The position numbers were made by a program, and so were the translations under genes. Positions 1 through 8,425 of a stretch of DNA of 64,000 bases are shown in pieces (positions within the stretch are counted from its first letter, which is position 1; every line of letters begins with the position of its first letter). Under the pieces are notes generated by a model, which was not told the origin of the DNA, ran no database searches, and saw only the letters and a list, made by a program, of their open reading frames with translations. The stretch spans positions 1-64,000 of the forward strand of contig CATWSG010000009.1 in assembly GCA_958353395.1 (NCBI GenBank). The letters are read 5' to 3'. Source of the stretch: an uncultured Collinsella sp. (GTDB taxonomy: Bacteria > Actinomycetota > Coriobacteriia > Coriobacteriales > Coriobacteriaceae).

Positions 1-48
1 ATGCAGCAGGGGCTCTCAATGTTTTTATGTCCTGCTCATATCGTCTGT

Positions 49-80
49 GCCGGCAGTTAAGGAACGTCCCTAAGTGCCGG
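49..80. repeat. Imperfect palindrome before the CPBP gene
   Basis: Two 14-base arms at 50-63 and 67-80 are reverse complements except at two positions, around a 3-base centre. The element ends just before the ribosome binding site of the CPBP gene. It could be the terminator hairpin of a gene lying left of the window (there is no clear T-run) or one of the dispersed palindromes seen elsewhere in this window. Bases 1-48 show no gene I can recognise. Confidence 0.5.
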
Positions 81-97
81 GTTTTGAGGAGGTTGGC

Positions 98-1012
98 ATG
101 CTCAATGCGATGATTTGGGCGCTTGCCTGTTTTGGTGTTGTTGCTGCCGATATTGCCCTGAGCATGGTTCTGTTTTCAGTTCTCGATGCCGTGTCGGTGC
201 TGACGGGCTATCCGATCGACAATCTCGATATCCAATGGTTCCAGGCTGCCGCTCAGACGGCGTCATTTTTGATGGCGCTGCTGTGGTGGCGTTATCTGTG
301 GCCCCGCTCCTTCATGGCGCGCCGGCAAGGCGAGCGCCCGCTCGGTGGGGGAGCAAGCGCGGCATGGAAGCGCATTGCCTGCGTTGTTGTGACCGGCCTA
401 TCCATGCAGGTGGTCATTAGCTACCTATGCGACGGCGTGCTGTCGCTGCTGCCCGAGGTCGCGGCAGACTATAGCGAGCTCGTCGAGGAAACGGGCATGG
501 GCGATACCAGCCTTCTTGCCGTCCTGACTACGGTGCTTGGCGCGCCGTTTTGCGAGGAACTGCTGGTGCGCGGCATCATCTTTGAGTTTTCGCTGCGTGC
601 GTTTAATCCACAGTGCCGTTCGCTCTGGAAGCGCCGGCGCCGCGCGAACGCGCAAGACGGCGCCATGGTGCCCTGGGCGGCCCCGAGTACCTGGGGCGTC
701 GCCGCGGCAATCGTGCTGCAGGCGGCGGTCTTCGGCTTTATGCATATGAACTGGGTACAGGGCTGCTATGCGGGCGCTGCCGGCCTCATTTTTGGCTGGG
801 TGCTCGTGACGACTGGAAAGCTTCGCTACACGATCCTGCTGCACTTTGTCTTTAATGCCGGGTCGTATCTCATGGGGCTGCTGTGGTTTGTGAGCACACC
901 GCTCGACCTTGTGGTCACGGTTGGCATCGCCGGCTTTCTGCTGGTAGAGGCGATGCGCTCGCTGCTTCGATTGTGCATTCCCGTGTCGCGCGAAGCTGAT
1001 CGGTCTGAGTAA
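98..1012 (+). CDS. CPBP family intramembrane glutamic endopeptidase
   Basis: A polytopic membrane protein of 304 residues with the three motifs of the CPBP (CAAX protease and bacteriocin-processing, Abi) family: EELLVRG near residue 153 (the EExxxR motif with the catalytic glutamates), FGFMH near 212, and HFVFN near 248. Family members cleave peptide bonds inside the membrane, in prenyl-protein processing, bacteriocin self-immunity or cleavage of anti-sigma factors. The substrate here cannot be told. I chose the ATG at 98 because a strong GAGGAGG lies just upstream; a GTG at 74 in the same frame has no such site. The segment around residues 170-195 is rich in arginine and is probably a cytoplasmic loop. 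No bacteriocin gene is adjacent. Confidence 0.85.
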   Translation: MLNAMIWALACFGVVAADIALSMVLFSVLDAVSVLTGYPIDNLDIQWFQAAAQTASFLMALLWWRYLWPRSFMARRQGERPLGGGASAAWKRIACVVVTGLSMQVVISYLCDGVLSLLPEVAADYSELVEETGMGDTSLLAVLTTVLGAPFCEELLVRGIIFEFSLRAFNPQCRSLWKRRRRANAQDGAMVPWAAPSTWGVAAAIVLQAAVFGFMHMNWVQGCYAGAAGLIFGWVLVTTGKLRYTILLHFVFNAGSYLMGLLWFVSTPLDLVVTVGIAGFLLVEAMRSLLRLCIPVSREADRSE

Positions 1013-1020
1013 TAACGCCT

Positions 1021-2013
1021 TTAATTAGACCGATGCGTCCTGAACGCACCTGGCGTTTCGCCGAATGCTTCTTTAAATTTTGAGTAAAAGAATGACATGT
1101 TGGAGATGCCGACTTTTCGGGCTACATACTGCACGCTGCGCTCGGTGTTATTGAGAAGATATGCCGCCTCTGTGAGCTGCTGGTTGAGCTTTATTTGCGA
1201 AAACGTTTTGCCGGTTTTTTGCTTGATCAAGCTGCTGAGATAGCTGGTGCTATAACCCGTATCGCTCGCAATGCTTTCGAGTGTGCAGTCGCCGTAGCTT
1301 CGCTCAATATGATTCAGAATCGACACGATGCGTTCGTCCGACATGATCGCCTGGTTATCAGTTGCGGAGCGTCGGTACAGTCCTCGAATGAGAACAAGGA
1401 ATAGGCTGACGGCGAGGTGCCTCATGAGTTCATTGGAATAGGCATCTTTAAAGTGATATTCGATAAAGAGCATCTCGATGAGGCGTCGCGCATGTCGGGC
1501 GTATTCCTCTGGAAGAATGAGATATTTTCGGGCCTCGCGGTTTTTGGACACAAAATCAAATAGAAGATTCGTTAATGGTGACGCGCCGGGTAGCTGGCTC
1601 AGGAACAACGAATCGAACATTTCTTTTTTGAAGACGATCGAAATGACGATATCATGCTCGCCCTTAACGTATGGAACGCTTCTGACTACGCCGGTGTTGC
1701 AAATGAGCACATCGCCCTTTTTAAGGAGTAGTCGCCGTCCGTTGACGATAAACGTGCAGACGCCGTCGTACACGTAGTTAAGCTCCATATCCCGATTGAT
1801 ATGAGGAGGAATATCGGTAAAGCGCGACTCCTTGATAAGGCCCACGGGGTTTTCGTCGAGAGTTTCTTTCCAATCAAACAGATAGACCTCTTCGCCGTTA
1901 ATGGTTGTGGTTTCCACCCTGTTATATCGCGGGCTGAGCTCTCCCGGATGTGTGCGATGCCACTCTTCGGTCTCGGTATGCGTATAGAGCAGCTGTTTGA
2001 GATTCGAATCCAT
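1021..2013 (-). CDS. AraC family transcriptional regulator, cupin plus HTH
   Basis: A 330-residue regulator. The N-terminal half looks like the AraC cupin-type sensor (around residues 60-130, a stretch rich in beta strands with the segment LLLKKGDVLICN). The last 100 residues hold two helix-turn-helix motifs (SIASDTGYSTSYLSSLIKQ, then YVARKVGISNMSFFYSKFKE), as in the family. It is divergent from the phospho-beta-glucosidase and PTS genes starting at 2167, the usual arrangement for a local regulator of a sugar operon, so I infer that it senses a beta-glucoside or its phosphate and controls that operon. Its promoter should lie in 2014-2166. The base composition is a little more AT-rich than its neighbours, as is the sugar operon. 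Confidence 0.85.
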   Translation of the reverse strand: MDSNLKQLLYTHTETEEWHRTHPGELSPRYNRVETTTINGEEVYLFDWKETLDENPVGLIKESRFTDIPPHINRDMELNYVYDGVCTFIVNGRRLLLKKGDVLICNTGVVRSVPYVKGEHDIVISIVFKKEMFDSLFLSQLPGASPLTNLLFDFVSKNREARKYLILPEEYARHARRLIEMLFIEYHFKDAYSNELMRHLAVSLFLVLIRGLYRRSATDNQAIMSDERIVSILNHIERSYGDCTLESIASDTGYSTSYLSSLIKQKTGKTFSQIKLNQQLTEAAYLLNNTERSVQYVARKVGISNMSFFYSKFKEAFGETPGAFRTHRSN

Positions 2014-2166
2014 GGGGTGCTCCAGGGGTGAACGGTAGAATCGATGCTTTAAACGGTATTATATCTAAAAAAATGTTATAAACTCACGCTTTCTATGCGA
2101 TATCTTATGCATCTTGTTCTTCCTAGTATTGGGTTATCCGCTGGAGCATCCGATCAAGGAGGGCAA
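2014..2166. promoter_or_regulatory. Divergent AraC / beta-glucoside operon control region
   Basis: This AT-rich gap of about 150 bases separates the regulator from the operon it probably controls. The strongest AT-rich core is 2058-2086. I could not fix -35 and -10 boxes with confidence. An in-frame ATG at 2095 would extend the glucosidase, but AAGGAGGGCAA at 2157-2166 directly precedes the ATG at 2167 and decides that start. Confidence 0.5.
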
Positions 2167-3645
2167 ATGAGTAAGTTAAAACATGGGTTTGACTCCGACT
2201 TTTTATGGGGCGGAGCCATATCGTGCTCGCAGGCCGATGGCGCCTGGAATGAGGGCGGAAAGGGAAAGTCGACACAGGATTGTCGATGGCTGGATGGTAC
2301 CTGGACTCATGACCAGATTGAGGACAAGCATCAAAACAACCCCTTCTGCCATGACGAACTAATGAACGCTCTCGCAGATGATGGTGTTGAGTTCTACCCG
2401 TTTAGGCGCGGTAACGACTTCTATCATCACTACCGTGAGGACATCGCGCTTTTTGCGGAGATGGGTCTCAAGCTGTTCCGCACCTCTATTTGCTGGAGCC
2501 GGATCTATCCTAACGGAGATGACCTTGAGCCTAACCGCGAAGGCATCGAGTGGTATCGAAGCATGCTGGGTGAGTGCAAAAAGCACGGCATTAAGACCTT
2601 CGTCACCATGCTCCACTATGACATCCCGGTAAATCTTGTCACCACATATGGGGGATGGAAGAATCGTAAGACGATTGATTTCTTCGCCCGCTATGTCGAG
2701 ACAATCGTTACGGAATTGGGAGATCTGGTCGATTTCTGGCTGCCTTTTAACGAGTTCAATGCAGCGCGTTTTTCGCCTTGGGACGGGGTCTGTCTGGTCA
2801 AAGACGAAGAGGGGGAGAACTTCGATCGAGCCATCTTCCAGTGCCTGCACCACGAGTTCGTTGCCAATGCGCGTGCCGTCGAGATTGTCCATCGTCTTTC
2901 GCCCGATACTCCCGTTGGCGGCATGATCGCTCGATTCTGTACGTATCCCGCCACCTGCCGTCCCGAAGATAACATGCAGGCTATTCACGACGACCAGTAT
3001 TCCAACTGGTTCTATACGGACGTGATGGCTCGTGGAAAATACCCCGCTTATATGAATCGCTATTTCGATGCGTGCGATATCGAGATTCAAATGGAACCGG
3101 GCGATGAAGAGCTCATCGCTCGCAACACGGTCGACTTCCTGGCCTTTTCGTACTACTTTTCCCAGGTATCCACCTGCGATCAGGGATGGGAGAAGACTGC
3201 GGGTAATCTGGTCATGGCAAACAAGAACCCTTATCTCGAGACGAGTGAGTGGGGCTGGCAGCTCGATCCCATTGGTCTGAGGGTTACCCTTAACCAGATG
3301 TATGACCGCTATGGGCTGCCCCTGTATATCGCCGAGAACGGCCTCGGTACATCTGATGTAGTCGAGGAGGATGGCAGCATCCACGACGAGTATCGAATCG
3401 ATTATTTGCGCCAGCACATAAAGTGCCTTAAGGAAGCAGTGATCGATGGCGTTGACGTGCGCGGATATATGATCTGGGGATTCATTGACCTTGTTGCCTG
3501 CGGTCCTCTTACGATGGACAAGCGCTACGGGCTTATCTATGTCGATTTGGATAATTGCGGCAACGGCACTGCGGAGCGCTCGCGTAAAGACTCTTTCTAT
3601 TGGTATCAGAAATGTATCGCCACTAATGGCGAGGATCTTGGGTAG
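2167..3645 (+). CDS. Glycoside hydrolase family 1, 6-phospho-beta-glucosidase
   Basis: A 492-residue GH1 enzyme that hydrolyses phosphorylated beta-glucosides (cellobiose, arbutin or salicin type) brought in by a PTS. The start of the GH1 barrel is FLWGGAISCSQADGAW; the acid/base glutamate lies in NEFN (about residue 196) and the nucleophile in YIAENGLG (about 390). MDKRYGLIYVD near the C-terminus keeps the Lys and Tyr that bind the substrate phosphate in characterised 6-phospho enzymes. The partner serine position, by my hand alignment, reads Cys. It is followed after 11 bases by the PTS permease, so the pair is surely one operon. Phosphorylated substrate is inferred from the KRYG motif and the neighbour. 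Confidence 0.88.
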   Translation: MSKLKHGFDSDFLWGGAISCSQADGAWNEGGKGKSTQDCRWLDGTWTHDQIEDKHQNNPFCHDELMNALADDGVEFYPFRRGNDFYHHYREDIALFAEMGLKLFRTSICWSRIYPNGDDLEPNREGIEWYRSMLGECKKHGIKTFVTMLHYDIPVNLVTTYGGWKNRKTIDFFARYVETIVTELGDLVDFWLPFNEFNAARFSPWDGVCLVKDEEGENFDRAIFQCLHHEFVANARAVEIVHRLSPDTPVGGMIARFCTYPATCRPEDNMQAIHDDQYSNWFYTDVMARGKYPAYMNRYFDACDIEIQMEPGDEELIARNTVDFLAFSYYFSQVSTCDQGWEKTAGNLVMANKNPYLETSEWGWQLDPIGLRVTLNQMYDRYGLPLYIAENGLGTSDVVEEDGSIHDEYRIDYLRQHIKCLKEAVIDGVDVRGYMIWGFIDLVACGPLTMDKRYGLIYVDLDNCGNGTAERSRKDSFYWYQKCIATNGEDLG

Positions 3646-3656
3646 GAGTGATTGTC

Positions 3657-5027
3657 GTGGCAGACAAGAAGGAACTGGCCGCTCGCGTCCTCGAGCTCGT
3701 GGGCGGCGCCGATAACGTTGTTATGGCAACGCACTGCATTACAAGGCTCAGATTCAACCTGAAGGACGATAGCAAGGCAGATCTGGAGGCCCTTAAGACG
3801 CTTGACGGCGCCTTGGGCGCGCAGGTTAAAGACGGGCAGTGGCAGGTTATCATCGGCGCCAGCGTGGGGTCGGTATATGACGAATTGGAGCCCATGCTAG
3901 GTGACAGGATGGGTGGCGAGGTCTCCGCCGACGCCGAGCAGCCTGAGCTCCAAAAAGGTTCGGCTCGCGTATTCGATATCATCACCGGCATCTTCTCCGC
4001 TATCATTCCCGCACTGGTGGCGGGAGGCATCGTAAAGGGCATCCTGGCTGCTATCGCGGCTTTTGGAATCGACACGGGTGCCGGCGACTTTGCGATATTC
4101 AATATGATTTCGGATATCCCGTTCTACTTCTTGCCGTTTTTGCTGGCAATGTCTACAGCTGATAAGTTCCGAGTCAACCGTTCGCTTGCGCTTTGTGTTG
4201 CCGGATCGCTGATGTACCCGACCATTGTCAACGCTGTCGGTACGGGCGAGACGCCTCTTGCGCTGTTCGGTTTTACGGTGCCGATTTTTAGCTACGCCGA
4301 TTCCGTGTTCCCGGTCATCTTTGGCGTCATTGGCTTGTCCTTTGTATATCGCGCAATCGACAAGGTCGTGCCGGATCTTTTTAAGCTCGTTGTCGTCCCG
4401 GCACTCTCCCTTGCTATCGTGATTCCGGTCAACCTGTTTGTGCTCGCTCCGATTGGTGCCTGGTGCGGTCTTGGTCTCGCCAACGGTATCGTTTGGCTAT
4501 TCTCGACGTTGGGCCCTGTTGCCGGTTTTCTGCTGGGCTTCTTTATGCCGCTTATTGTGCTCTTCGGCATGCATCAGTCAACGAGCCCTATCCAGATTTC
4601 CAATATCGCAACGCTTGGGTATGACTATCTGCTCCCGATCTCTTTCTGCCATAACCTCGCCGAAAGCGGTGCGTCTTTTGGTGCGGCCCTGCGCATGACC
4701 GACGAAAAGCTCAAGTCCGCTGCAATGACGTGCGCCTTCTCAGCATTTATGGGAATTTCCGAGCCCGCCTTGTTTACCGTTCAGGTTCCTAACAGGACTC
4801 CGCTTATCGCTGCGATGATCGCGGATGGTATTGGCGGTGCGCTTACCGTTGTTCTCGGCGCAAAGTGCTTCGGCTTTGTTATGCCCGGCATTACCTCGTT
4901 GCCCGTTTATGCCGATCCAAGCGGCAATCCCATGAACCTGATCATGATTGTCGTCTGCATCGCTTTGACTTGGGTTATTTCCGCGACGCTCTCGTTTGCG
5001 CTCTATGGTCGTTTTGACAAAAAGTAA
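3657..5027 (+). CDS. PTS beta-glucoside-type transporter, EIIBC without EIIA
   Basis: The permease of a phosphotransferase system, glucose/glucoside superfamily. Residues 1-90 form the EIIB domain, with the phosphorylated cysteine in THCITRLRF (Cys27). The rest is the multi-spanning EIIC domain with GISEPALF, matching the GITEP substrate motif. BglF-type proteins usually continue into an EIIA domain and reach about 620 residues; this one stops at about 456, so an unlinked IIA must donate the phosphate. I prefer the GTG at 3657, eight bases after GGAG, over the GTG at 3648. It is followed by a strong terminator at 5057. Confidence 0.85.
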   Translation: MADKKELAARVLELVGGADNVVMATHCITRLRFNLKDDSKADLEALKTLDGALGAQVKDGQWQVIIGASVGSVYDELEPMLGDRMGGEVSADAEQPELQKGSARVFDIITGIFSAIIPALVAGGIVKGILAAIAAFGIDTGAGDFAIFNMISDIPFYFLPFLLAMSTADKFRVNRSLALCVAGSLMYPTIVNAVGTGETPLALFGFTVPIFSYADSVFPVIFGVIGLSFVYRAIDKVVPDLFKLVVVPALSLAIVIPVNLFVLAPIGAWCGLGLANGIVWLFSTLGPVAGFLLGFFMPLIVLFGMHQSTSPIQISNIATLGYDYLLPISFCHNLAESGASFGAALRMTDEKLKSAAMTCAFSAFMGISEPALFTVQVPNRTPLIAAMIADGIGGALTVVLGAKCFGFVMPGITSLPVYADPSGNPMNLIMIVVCIALTWVISATLSFALYGRFDKK

Positions 5028-5056
5028 CGACGTTTTGAGATAGACACTATTAATCG

Positions 5057-5107
5057 GCCGCTCGCCGGGGAATCGTTCTGCGACGCCCCGGCGAGCGGCA
5101 TTTTATT
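5057..5107 (+). terminator. Terminator after the PTS operon
   Basis: A 14-bp GC-rich perfect stem (5057-5070 with 5086-5099) is followed by ATTTTATT. It lies between convergent genes and would end the glucoside operon; on the other strand the T-run is weaker. Confidence 0.85.
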
Positions 5108-5153
5108 GGTGGGGCGTGTCGTGTCGCCAACGGCGGCATGCCGCCTCGCCTCG

Positions 5154-7289
5154 CTAGTTGCGTCTGCCGCCTCCGTTGGCGCCCTGACGCCCCTGTGCCG
5201 CGCGATTGCGACCGGCAGTGTTCTGCGCGCGGGACATACCGCCGTGACCCTTGCTGCCCTTGGGCCCCTTGCCGGCGGCGCCACCGTGGGCCTTGCCGCC
5301 CTTCTTGCCGGTGCCATGCCCACCGCCGGCAGACGTCTCGCCCGGGCGTGGCGGCACGGGGCGGATCAGGCAATGCTTGGTATAGCCGATCAGGTCACGA
5401 CGCCCGGCCTTCTCTAGCGCCTCGCGCACCAGCTTGTAGTTCTCGGGCTTGCGATACTGGATGAGCGCGCGCTGCATGGCCTTCTCATGCGGGTCGCGCG
5501 CCACGTAGATCGGTTGCATGGTGCGCGGATCTACACCGGTGTAGTACATGCAGGTCGACATGGTGGACGGGGTGGGGTAGAAGTCCTGCACCTGCTCGGG
5601 CATGTAGCCCATGTCGCGCACGGCCTCGGCAAGGTCCACGGCTTCCTTCATGGTCGAGCCGGGGTGGCTCGAGATCAGATACGGCACCACGTACTGCTTG
5701 AGTCCGTATTCGCGATTCAAGCGTTCAAATTTACGGCAGAATGCGTCGTAGACAGCTCGGCTCGGCTTGCCCATCACGGACAGTACCGCATCGCTCACGT
5801 GCTCGGGCGCTACGCGCAGCTGGCCCGAGACATGGTGTTCCAGCAGCTCGCGCAAAAACTCGTCCGAGGCATCGGCCATGGTGTAGTCAAAGCGGATGCC
5901 GCTGCGCACGAAGACCTTCTTGACGCCCGGCAGCTGGCGCAGGTCGCGCAACAGCTGCGTGTAGCCGCTTTCGTCGACCACCATGTTCTTGCATACGCTC
6001 GGCCACAGACAGCGCTTGTTCTTGCACACACCGTGCTTGAGCTGCTTGTCGCAGGCGGGGCGGCTAAAGTTGGCCGTTGGTCCACCCACGTCGTTGATGT
6101 AGCCCTTAAACTCGGGATCTCGCGTGAGCAGCTCGGCCTCGCGCATGATCGAGTCGTGGCTGCGCATCTGCAACACGCGGCCCTGGTGGAAGGTGAGCGC
6201 GCAAAACGAGCACTCGCCAAAACAGCCGCGGTTGGAGCTAATGGAAAACTTGATCTCAGCAAAGGCCGGCACGCCGCCTGCCGCGTCGTAGTCGGGATGC
6301 CAATCGCGTGCGTAGGGGAGTTCGGCAACCTCGTCCATCTCGTCGGTGGTGAGTGTTGCCGACGGCGGGTTCTGCACCACGTACACGCTGTTGGGATATG
6401 GCTCTACCAGGCGATGCCCGGTGATGGGGTCCATATTCTGCTGCTGCACGTTAAAGCTGCGCGCGTAGTTGAGCTTGTCGGCGGCAAGGTCATCCCAGCT
6501 GGGCAGCAGGTCGTAGTCGTAGACCTCGTCGAGCGAGCTGGTGCGGTAGACGGTGCCGTTGATATAGGTAATCTGATCGACGGGCAGTCCCGCGTCGAGC
6601 GCGTCGGCGATCTCGACGATCGCGTGCTCGCCCATGCCGTAGATGAGGATGTCGGCGCCCGAGTCGAGCAGTACCGAGCGCTTGAGTTTGTCCTGCCAGT
6701 AGTCGTAGTGGGCCAGGCGACGCAGGCTTGCCTCGATACCGCCGATAATGATGGGGGCATCCTTGAAGGTCTGGCGGATGAGGTTGCCGTAGACCGTGAC
6801 GGCGCGATTGGGACGGCGCCCCTCCTCGCCACCGGGGGTATAGGCGTCGGTGTGGCGGCGGTGCTTGGTTACCGAATAGTGGTTGACCATGGAGTCCATG
6901 TTGCCGGCGCTGACGAGAAAGCCCAGCCGCGGCTCGCCGAGCACGGTGATGCTGGCGGGGTCGGTCCAGTCGGGCTGGCAGATGATGCCCACCTTGTAGC
7001 CGTGCGCGTCGAGGACGCGGCTGACGATGGCCATGCCAAAGCTGGGATGGTCCACGTAGGCGTCGCCGCAGATGTAGACAAAGTCACACTGGTCCCAGCC
7101 GCGCGCATCCATGTCGGCGCGACTGACGGGGAGGAACTTATCGCGGCCTGGACGCCAAGGACGCGAGGGCGCTGCTGAGGCATGCGTGGGTCGCGAGCCC
7201 TGCGCCTTACCGCCGCGCTTTTGCTGCTGGCCCTGTTTGCCCTGCTGACTGCGCTGGTTGTTCTGAGCGTGCTGAGGCTTTTTTGCCAC
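5154..7289 (-). CDS. YgiQ family radical SAM protein
   Basis: A 711-residue member of the YgiQ family (UPF0313). The radical SAM cluster ligands are in RGCFGECSFC (CxxxCxxC, about residues 356-363). An N-terminal domain of the B12-binding-like type (CDFVYICGDAYVDHPSFG onward) and the long YgiQ C-terminal domain follow the family order. The reaction of YgiQ is not established. Unusual features are two low-complexity basic ends: a Gln/Lys/Arg-rich first 45 residues and a Gly/Lys/Arg/Asn-rich last 65, which look disordered and able to bind RNA. I chose the GTG at 7289 because GGGAGGG lies five bases upstream; longer reading frames to 7460 lack a site. The gene stands alone. Confidence 0.88.
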   Translation of the reverse strand: MAKKPQHAQNNQRSQQGKQGQQQKRGGKAQGSRPTHASAAPSRPWRPGRDKFLPVSRADMDARGWDQCDFVYICGDAYVDHPSFGMAIVSRVLDAHGYKVGIICQPDWTDPASITVLGEPRLGFLVSAGNMDSMVNHYSVTKHRRHTDAYTPGGEEGRRPNRAVTVYGNLIRQTFKDAPIIIGGIEASLRRLAHYDYWQDKLKRSVLLDSGADILIYGMGEHAIVEIADALDAGLPVDQITYINGTVYRTSSLDEVYDYDLLPSWDDLAADKLNYARSFNVQQQNMDPITGHRLVEPYPNSVYVVQNPPSATLTTDEMDEVAELPYARDWHPDYDAAGGVPAFAEIKFSISSNRGCFGECSFCALTFHQGRVLQMRSHDSIMREAELLTRDPEFKGYINDVGGPTANFSRPACDKQLKHGVCKNKRCLWPSVCKNMVVDESGYTQLLRDLRQLPGVKKVFVRSGIRFDYTMADASDEFLRELLEHHVSGQLRVAPEHVSDAVLSVMGKPSRAVYDAFCRKFERLNREYGLKQYVVPYLISSHPGSTMKEAVDLAEAVRDMGYMPEQVQDFYPTPSTMSTCMYYTGVDPRTMQPIYVARDPHEKAMQRALIQYRKPENYKLVREALEKAGRRDLIGYTKHCLIRPVPPRPGETSAGGGHGTGKKGGKAHGGAAGKGPKGSKGHGGMSRAQNTAGRNRAAQGRQGANGGGRRN

Positions 7290-7542
7290 GATCCCTCCCG
7301 GTGTCTGTATGCTGCACGTAATTGTAACCAGTCTTTTTGGGACGGCGCTAAAAAGACTGGTGGAGTACATGAGCTGGTGAGTGAGAGCGTCGCTGAGCCA
7401 GTCGTTTGTTTCCAGACTGTGTATCTGCGCGTTGGAGAACCCGTCTCGCGCGCACGCCATGTTGTCAATGGGTTACAGTATGAACGGCGGTTATGTTTCC
7501 GCCAACGCACGAGAGAGTCGTCAACAAGGAGGATGCACGACG
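7290..7542. promoter_or_regulatory. Divergent ygiQ / DUF1275 region with inverted repeat
   Basis: The gap contains a perfect inverted repeat with 12-base arms ACCAGTCTTTTT (7327-7338) and its complement (7350-7361). A TACAAT element for the leftward ygiQ gene lies at about 7321-7326, touching the repeat, so the repeat is well placed as an operator. The rest of the gap shows nothing I recognise, apart from AAGGAGG at 7527 for the rightward gene. Confidence 0.5.
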
Positions 7543-8259
7543 ATGCAGCGTGCCAAACAGATATCGGAGTCCATCGAGCTGGGCATCATCTTGGCGCTCG
7601 CCGGTGGCTTTATGGACGTGTATTCGTACATTGGGCGCGACCATGTTTTCGCCAACGCGCAGACAGGCAACATCCTGCTCGTGGGCGTGAGCATCTCGGA
7701 GGGCAACTGGGCACTTGCGGAGCGCTACTTCTTCCCTGTGGTGTCGTTTGCCGTGGGTATTATGCTTGCCGATCTGGTACACGAGCGGTTTGGCAGCGTG
7801 ATCCACTGGCGTCAGGTGACGGTGTTCTTTGAAGCCGTCATCTTACTGGGCGTGAGCTTTATCCCGGGCGGCAATTTCAACCTGCTCGCCAACTGCCTCA
7901 CCTCGTTTGCCTGCGGCATGCAGGTCGAGAGCTTCCGCAAGATCCACGGTCACGGCATCGCTACGACCATGTGCATCGGCAACTTGCGCAACGCGCTGCA
8001 AAACGTGGACGATTACATCATCACCCACAGGCGCGGCTTTTTGGAAAACGGCCTGCTGTATTTCGGCGTGATCTTTACCTTTGTGTTTGGCGCCGTGTTG
8101 GGCAACTGGTGCATTGAGCGCATGGGCCTGCACGCCATCGTCGTGGCGAGCTTGCTGCTGTTTGTCGCGTTTGCCATCATGTTCATCGACCGCGAGCGCG
8201 ACTTGCGCTTACGCTGGAAGGTTGCGGCCGAGGCTTGGAAAGAGGGCTGCCGAAAGTAA
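7543..8259 (+). CDS. DUF1275 (YoaK-like) membrane protein
   Basis: A 238-residue inner membrane protein with about six hydrophobic segments. The N-terminal AGGFMDVYSYIGRDHVFANAQ and TGNILLVGV stretches are typical of DUF1275, whose function is unknown. The real start is the ATG at 7543, nine bases after AAGGAGG; an open frame extends back to 7381 without a convincing site. It is divergent from ygiQ and followed by a hairpin at 8263-8300 that should end transcription. Fusion or pairing with transport genes is not seen here. Confidence 0.8.
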   Translation: MQRAKQISESIELGIILALAGGFMDVYSYIGRDHVFANAQTGNILLVGVSISEGNWALAERYFFPVVSFAVGIMLADLVHERFGSVIHWRQVTVFFEAVILLGVSFIPGGNFNLLANCLTSFACGMQVESFRKIHGHGIATTMCIGNLRNALQNVDDYIITHRRGFLENGLLYFGVIFTFVFGAVLGNWCIERMGLHAIVVASLLLFVAFAIMFIDRERDLRLRWKVAAEAWKEGCRK

Positions 8260-8262
8260 CCG

Positions 8263-8300
8263 AATGCGGCAAAGGGGCTGTCCCTTTGCCGCATTATTTT
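8263..8300 (+). terminator. Terminator-like palindrome after DUF1275 gene
   Basis: Perfect 14-base arms AATGCGGCAAAGGG (8263-8276) and the reverse complement (8282-8295) around GCTGT, followed by ATTTTT. It can act as an intrinsic terminator. Its length and perfection resemble the dispersed palindromes elsewhere in the window. Confidence 0.8.
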
Positions 8301-8425
8301 TCATCATCTGTTGAAACGCTTTAACAATTTTGACGTTCTCACGCGTTTTTTTGTTTCAAAAGCGTTAGGATGGGACTCATAGCGTGGGGCGTAATGGGTG
8401 CCCCGCACACGATGGGAGGCTATCA
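8301..8425 (+). promoter_or_regulatory. Control region of the iron alcohol dehydrogenase
   Basis: The segment GAAACGCTTTAAC near 8310 has the central-CG palindrome style of LacI/CcpA family operators, and AAAAGCGTTA near 8357 repeats one half in the opposite orientation. A TTGACG at about 8330 may be a -35 box. GGGAGG precedes the ATG at 8426. Operator identity is inference. Confidence 0.4.

Noticed and set aside
5487..7178. A 563-codon open frame on the plus strand opposite ygiQ
   Set aside because: Shadow of the radical SAM gene; no recognisable domain and the opposite strand has the CxxxCxxC motif.
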